Shown: in pieces, positions 38,256-40,454 of the stretch
How the letters are laid out: every line of letters starts with the position of its first letter
Numbering within the stretch: position 1 is the first letter of the stretch
Notes under the pieces: model-generated
The model's input: only the letters and a program-made list of their open reading frames with translations
Told to the model about the DNA's origin: nothing
The model's database searches: none
Made by a program: the position numbers and the translations under genes
Source of the DNA: a virus
Direction: 5' to 3' (one strand)
Virus record (IMG/VR): IMGVR_UViG_3300032893_000141
Span: 1-40,454 of that record
DNA: 40,454 nucleotides

Positions 38256-38609
38256 ATGAGTGACCTGCTCAAGGTTGCCCTGTTCGTCGCGGCCCTTTGG
38301 GCCGTTGACGAATGGCGGGATGTCAGCCAGAAGACTGACGACTTTTCGCAATGCGATCGGCAAGCGGCCGAAGCCATCGCCGAGCAGCGCGGAAACGCTG
38401 CGGTAGCCTTTCTTCTTCCACCAAGTCTCAATACGCACGATCAGATCGACGAGCTGATCCAGCGGTGTATGACGGCGCGCGACTACGACTACGTGCCGGA
38501 CGGCTGGAAGCGGTGCCCAACCGAAAAGCTCCCCGCTTGCTATCACAAGCCATCTTGGGCGACTCGGGTTTACCGCGAGATCCGAGACCTAATTTTCCCA
38601 CGCGCATAG
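38256..38609 (+). CDS. Membrane-anchored protein behind repressor; possible superinfection exclusion
   Basis: 117 residues. Residues 4-17 (LLKVALFVAALWAV) are a short membrane anchor; the rest is soluble and external or periplasmic, with cysteines at 33, 71, 87 and 95 that could form two disulphides, and YDYVPDGWKRCPTEKLPACY in the middle. It follows cI by 5 bp and ends at a terminator, so it is expressed in lysogens. Genes in this place often protect the lysogen; that role is inference. Confidence 0.65.
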   Translation: MSDLLKVALFVAALWAVDEWRDVSQKTDDFSQCDRQAAEAIAEQRGNAAVAFLLPPSLNTHDQIDELIQRCMTARDYDYVPDGWKRCPTEKLPACYHKPSWATRVYREIRDLIFPRA

Positions 38610-38623
38610 ATCCCGATTCGGCC

Positions 38624-38649
38624 TCCCCGCTTAGCGCGGGGATTTTTTT
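38624..38649 (+). terminator. Terminator of the cI operon
   Basis: Seven-bp stem (tccccgc/gcgggga, loop ttagc) followed by seven T (38643-38649). Strong rho-independent terminator that isolates the cI transcript from PL 24 bp further on. Confidence 0.88.
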
Positions 38650-38672
38650 GCGCATAACTATTCATAGATGGA

Positions 38673-38700
38673 TTGACATACCTATTCACTGTCGTATACT
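38673..38700 (+). promoter_or_regulatory. PL-equivalent: rightward early promoter
   Basis: Perfect -35 TTGACA (38673-38678), 16-bp spacer, -10 TATACT (38695-38700). Spacer length and operator placement are the same as in PR. It should drive the accessory and recombination genes up to the integrase. Confidence 0.87.
38682..38699. promoter_or_regulatory. Operator 3 (in PL)
   Basis: CTATTC-N6-GTATAC, 18 bp, matching operators 1 and 2 and covering spacer and -10 of PL. A further half-like CTATTCAT lies at 38658-38665, upstream of the -35. Confidence 0.75.
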
Positions 38701-38701
38701 T

Positions 38702-38741
38702 GTCTCAACAGCGCAACCAAGCGCTCAGCGAGGCAAACATG
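38702..38741 (+). repeat. 40-bp leader repeat, copy 1
   Basis: Forms the untranslated leader right after the PL start and ends with the ATG of the next gene, including its ribosome site (GAGG). It is 39/40 identical to 39064-39103. Contains the small inverted words cgct and agcg. Confidence 0.9.
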
Positions 38742-38969
38742 GAAACGATCCGCATCACCTCTCTCGGCCACGTCCGAATCATGTCGAAGAACCTGCAGCG
38801 CGCCGTAGCTTGCGCGCACCGCATGGGTCTGATCGTCGACACGATCTACGGCAACCCGGAAAAGCACGCGACCGTCGACATCGGCTGCCGCCGTGCAGGC
38901 CCGATGGGCAACCACGAGCCGCGCTGGACCGATGAGCAGCGCCAGTTCTTCGTCGGCGCCGGTTTCTAA
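38739..38969 (+). CDS. First PL gene, small hypothetical protein
   Basis: 76 residues; ATG 38739 with GAGG 5 bases upstream within the leader repeat. Contains KNLQRAVACAHRMGLIVDTI and, near the C-terminus, EPRWTDEQRQFFVGAGF. As first gene after PL it occupies the place of antiterminator N or of anti-host functions. No basic N-type peptide is seen, so the role is open. Confidence 0.65.
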   Translation: METIRITSLGHVRIMSKNLQRAVACAHRMGLIVDTIYGNPEKHATVDIGCRRAGPMGNHEPRWTDEQRQFFVGAGF

Positions 38970-38981
38970 GCGAGGCGCGCC

Positions 38982-39104
38982 ATGCGAGTCCGTCTCTGGG
39001 ATGAATTCGACGTCGAGCCCGACATCGACCGCGCGCCGCGCCGTTGGTGTTGTGAATGCCGACGTCTCAACAGCGCACCCAAGCGCTCAGCGAGGCAAAC
39101 ATGA
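38982..39104 (+). CDS. Truncated zinc-ribbon paralogue
   Basis: 40 residues, GAGG before ATG 38982. The first 28 residues (MRVRLWDEFDVEPDIDRAPR, then RWCCECRR) match the start of the gene at 39297, including one CxxC pair (Cys23, Cys26). From codon 29 on it reads through leader copy 2 and stops at 39104, losing the second CxxC pair. Looks like the product of a duplication that cut off the 3' part. Confidence 0.6.
   Translation: MRVRLWDEFDVEPDIDRAPRRWCCECRRLNSAPKRSARQT
39064..39103 (+). repeat. 40-bp leader repeat, copy 2
   Basis: 39 of 40 bases equal 38702-38741 (one A/C change). Here the leader overlaps the 3' end of the truncated zinc-ribbon gene and supplies the ribosome site and ATG for the gene at 39101. 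No promoter precedes this copy. Confidence 0.9.
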
Positions 39105-39286
39105 ACTCCTTCTTCCGCCTGTACGTCCGCCCCTGCGGAAACACCGCGATCTGGATGCACGCGCTGGATCTCACGACTGGCATGTATCCGCAGTACGCCG
39201 ACTGGATCGACGCGACCGATCTTGACGACGACGCGTTCGAAATGCTCGTGACGCAGCTGCAGCGCGCGAGCGCCACGCTGCACTGA
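39101..39286 (+). CDS. Small hypothetical early protein
   Basis: 61 residues, ATG 39101 provided by leader copy 2 and overlapping the stop of the truncated gene. Contains YVRPCGNTAIWMHALDLTTG and an acidic C-terminal helix (ATDLDDDAFEMLVTQLQ). Not recognised. Confidence 0.6.
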   Translation: MNSFFRLYVRPCGNTAIWMHALDLTTGMYPQYADWIDATDLDDDAFEMLVTQLQRASATLH

Positions 39287-39296
39287 GGGGGCGGCC

Positions 39297-39467
39297 ATGC
39301 GAGTGACTCTCTGGGACGAATTTGATGTTGAGCCCGACGTCGACACGGCGCCGCGCATGTGGTGCTCGGACTGCCGCAAGCGGACGCTATTCACGCGCGA
39401 CATGGACGGCATTCCGCTGTGCCGCGAGTGCAACGAGGAAGAGGTTTGCCATGCAGATGAAGCTTGA
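39297..39467 (+). CDS. Small zinc-ribbon protein
   Basis: 56 residues, GAGGGGG upstream of ATG 39297. Two CxxC pairs, Cys23/Cys26 (WCSDCRK) and Cys42/Cys45 (LCRECNE), 15 residues apart, form a likely zinc ribbon. N-terminus nearly equals that of the truncated copy upstream. Such small ribbons often bind nucleic acid or RNA polymerase. Overlaps the next gene by 17 bp. Confidence 0.65.
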   Translation: MRVTLWDEFDVEPDVDTAPRMWCSDCRKRTLFTRDMDGIPLCRECNEEEVCHADEA

Positions 39468-39627
39468 GTACATCGTCGACGCGATCAAGGCGCTGAGGGC
39501 TGCAGAGTCCGTGCTGACCTCTGACGAGTTCCTGCCGCGCAGCAAAGCCGTCACGGAATGCCTGGTGGCTCGCGCGACCCTTGAAGCTGCTATCGGCGAT
39601 CACACGCTGACCGTCCTGGAGAAATAG
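39451..39627 (+). CDS. Small helical protein
   Basis: 58 residues, GAGG 6 bases before ATG 39451 (ATG 39457 is an alternative). Two helices (LEYIVDAIKALRAAESVL; KAVTECLVARATLEAAIG) joined by a short turn, probably a helical hairpin. Unknown function. Confidence 0.6.
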   Translation: MQMKLEYIVDAIKALRAAESVLTSDEFLPRSKAVTECLVARATLEAAIGDHTLTVLEK

Positions 39628-39629
39628 CG

Positions 39630-39758
39630 ATGAACCGCCTGAGCTATTCCATCGTGATCCTGAGCAACGCGTATCTCGAATACGTGTATGTGCCCTGGCT
39701 GGGCCGCCACGTGTACCGCGGCACCGTCGACCTGATGAAGCACGTCTGCCTGCAGTGA
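39630..39758 (+). CDS. Tiny hypothetical protein
   Basis: 42 residues, GGAG 8 bases before ATG 39630. Rich in Tyr and hydrophobic residues (YSIVILSNAYLEYVYVPWLG). Could be peripheral to the membrane. Its stop overlaps the next GTG start. Confidence 0.5.
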   Translation: MNRLSYSIVILSNAYLEYVYVPWLGRHVYRGTVDLMKHVCLQ

Positions 39759-39877
39759 AAGCCGTCTTGCGCGTCGCCGCCGTCGTCCTCTTCTGGGCGT
39801 TCCTCGCGGCGTCGATTTTAACGATAACCGTCGGCGGCCAGTTCTGTGCGTGGCTCGCTGGCGTGCTTGGTTGCTAA
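39755..39877 (+). CDS. Tiny membrane protein
   Basis: 40 residues, GTG 39755 overlapping the previous stop (GTGA). Nearly wholly hydrophobic (VAAVVLFWAFLAASILTITV), one or two spans, with a C-terminal Gly/Cys end. Unknown role in the early accessory set. Confidence 0.5.
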   Translation: MKAVLRVAAVVLFWAFLAASILTITVGGQFCAWLAGVLGC

Positions 39878-39895
39878 AAACCTCCGGAGAACCGA

Positions 39896-40454
39896 ATGTC
39901 TGATGAACAAAAAGTGATCGTCGCGTACAAGGCCTTCAACAAAGACCTGACGTGCCGCAATTTCCAGTACGAAATCGGCAAGACGTACGAACACGCAGGC
40001 AAAGTCAAAGCGTGCGAATCCGGCTTCCATGCCGTAGAGAATCCGCTTGATATGTTCTCGTACTACGAACTCACCGACTCGCGCTTCTGCTCGGTGGAGC
40101 TGTTGGGCGAGATCGCTCGCCATGGCGAAGATTCGAAGATCGCGGCCGGCCGCATCACGATCAAGGCTGAGATCGGTTTGCCGCAGATCATCACCGACGC
40201 CGTGCGCTGGATCATGGATCTGTGCAAGGACGTGAAGGCAGAAGGCGAAGCTATTCAATCGGCCAGTGGCTACTCCAGCCAGCTCGCGGCCAGTGGCGAC
40301 TCCAGCAAGCTCGCGGCCAGTGGCAACTCCAGCAAGCTCGCGGCCAGTGGCGACTCCAGCCAGCTCGCGGCCAGTGGCAACTCCAGCAAGCTCGCGGCCA
40401 GTGGCGACTCCAGCAAGCTCGCGGCCAGTGGCAACTACAGCCAGCTCGCGGCCA
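39896..40454 (+). CDS. 5' part of 27-bp-repeat protein (DUF7666-like)
   Basis: 186 codons, running off the window end and continued at position 1. GGAG lies 7 bases before ATG 39896. Residues 1-120 form a globular domain starting with VIVAYKAFNKDLTCRNFQYE and including CESGFHAVENPLDMFSYYEL; this resembles domains I recall as DUF7666 in phage proteins. From about residue 123 begin the 9-residue repeats (ASGDSSKLA type). The domain followed by a Ser/Gly/Ala repeat stalk suggests an interaction protein, but the function is unknown. Confidence 0.8.
   Translation, partial: MSDEQKVIVAYKAFNKDLTCRNFQYEIGKTYEHAGKVKACESGFHAVENPLDMFSYYELTDSRFCSVELLGEIARHGEDSKIAAGRITIKAEIGLPQIITDAVRWIMDLCKDVKAEGEAIQSASGYSSQLAASGDSSKLAASGNSSKLAASGDSSQLAASGNSSKLAASGDSSKLAASGNYSQLAA
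40262..40450 (+). repeat. 27-bp tandem repeats, right end (7 copies)
   Basis: Seven units of 27 bp (first at 40262-40288, last at 40424-40450) with a further gcca to the end. Same unit as at 1-135. Units differ mainly at codon 4 (gac/aac/tac) and codon 7 (aag/cag). At least twelve copies exist in the joined gene. Confidence 0.95.

Noticed and set aside
38673-38738. N-terminal extension of the first PL gene from 38673
   Set aside because: The extension covers the promoter itself, so it cannot be in the transcript; the ATG at 38739 has a ribosome site in the leader.

Overview
The window looks like one complete temperate phage genome in its circular (non-integrated) form, cut inside a tandem repeat. 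Window start and end lie in the same 27-bp repeat of one gene. Sharing the 4 bases common to both ends keeps that gene in frame (894 bp, 297 residues). A tyrosine integrase sits next to a short copy of a tRNA-Ser 3' end that can serve as attP. High G+C, the style of the replication and structural proteins, and the tRNA piece suggest a host in the Burkholderiales (Burkholderia/Paraburkholderia-like); this host call is inference from recalled family resemblance. SU10-type capsid, P22-like portal, a gp10-like hub and no tape measure or sheath point to a short-tailed (podovirus-like) virion.

Layout. A lambda-like immunity region lies at about 37.2-38.7 kb: cI (+), cro-like (-) and a cII-like gene (-), with a leftward and a rightward early promoter that share one operator motif. 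The rightward early arm runs from PL at 38.67 kb through small accessory genes, across the contig ends, then through the recombination set (ERF annealing protein, YqaJ-type exonuclease, NinB), an HNH protein, accessory genes, a DUF4224 protein and the integrase, ending at attP (about 8.3 kb). The leftward arm, all on the minus strand, starts at PR and runs cro-cII-replication initiator (with an iteron-rich candidate origin inside it)-helicase-RuvC-like nuclease-small genes. After a double terminator follow the late genes: small virion-type proteins, TerS, TerL, portal, scaffold, major capsid, adaptor, hub, ejection proteins, a glycine-rich tail protein, a lysis cassette with endolysin, lipoprotein and lipase, and two tail fibre/spike genes ending near attP.

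How it works together. CI should silence PL and PR through three matching operators and drive its own, probably leaderless, message. On induction the two early arms supply recombination/excision and replication functions; late expression then has to pass or start beyond terminators at 32.9-33.0 kb. Terminator-like hairpins around scaffold, capsid and decoration genes may set protein ratios. Tail proteins with signal-peptide-like N-termini, a low-G+C depolymerase-like spike domain, and an unusual lysis set including a lipase are the main accessory points of interest.
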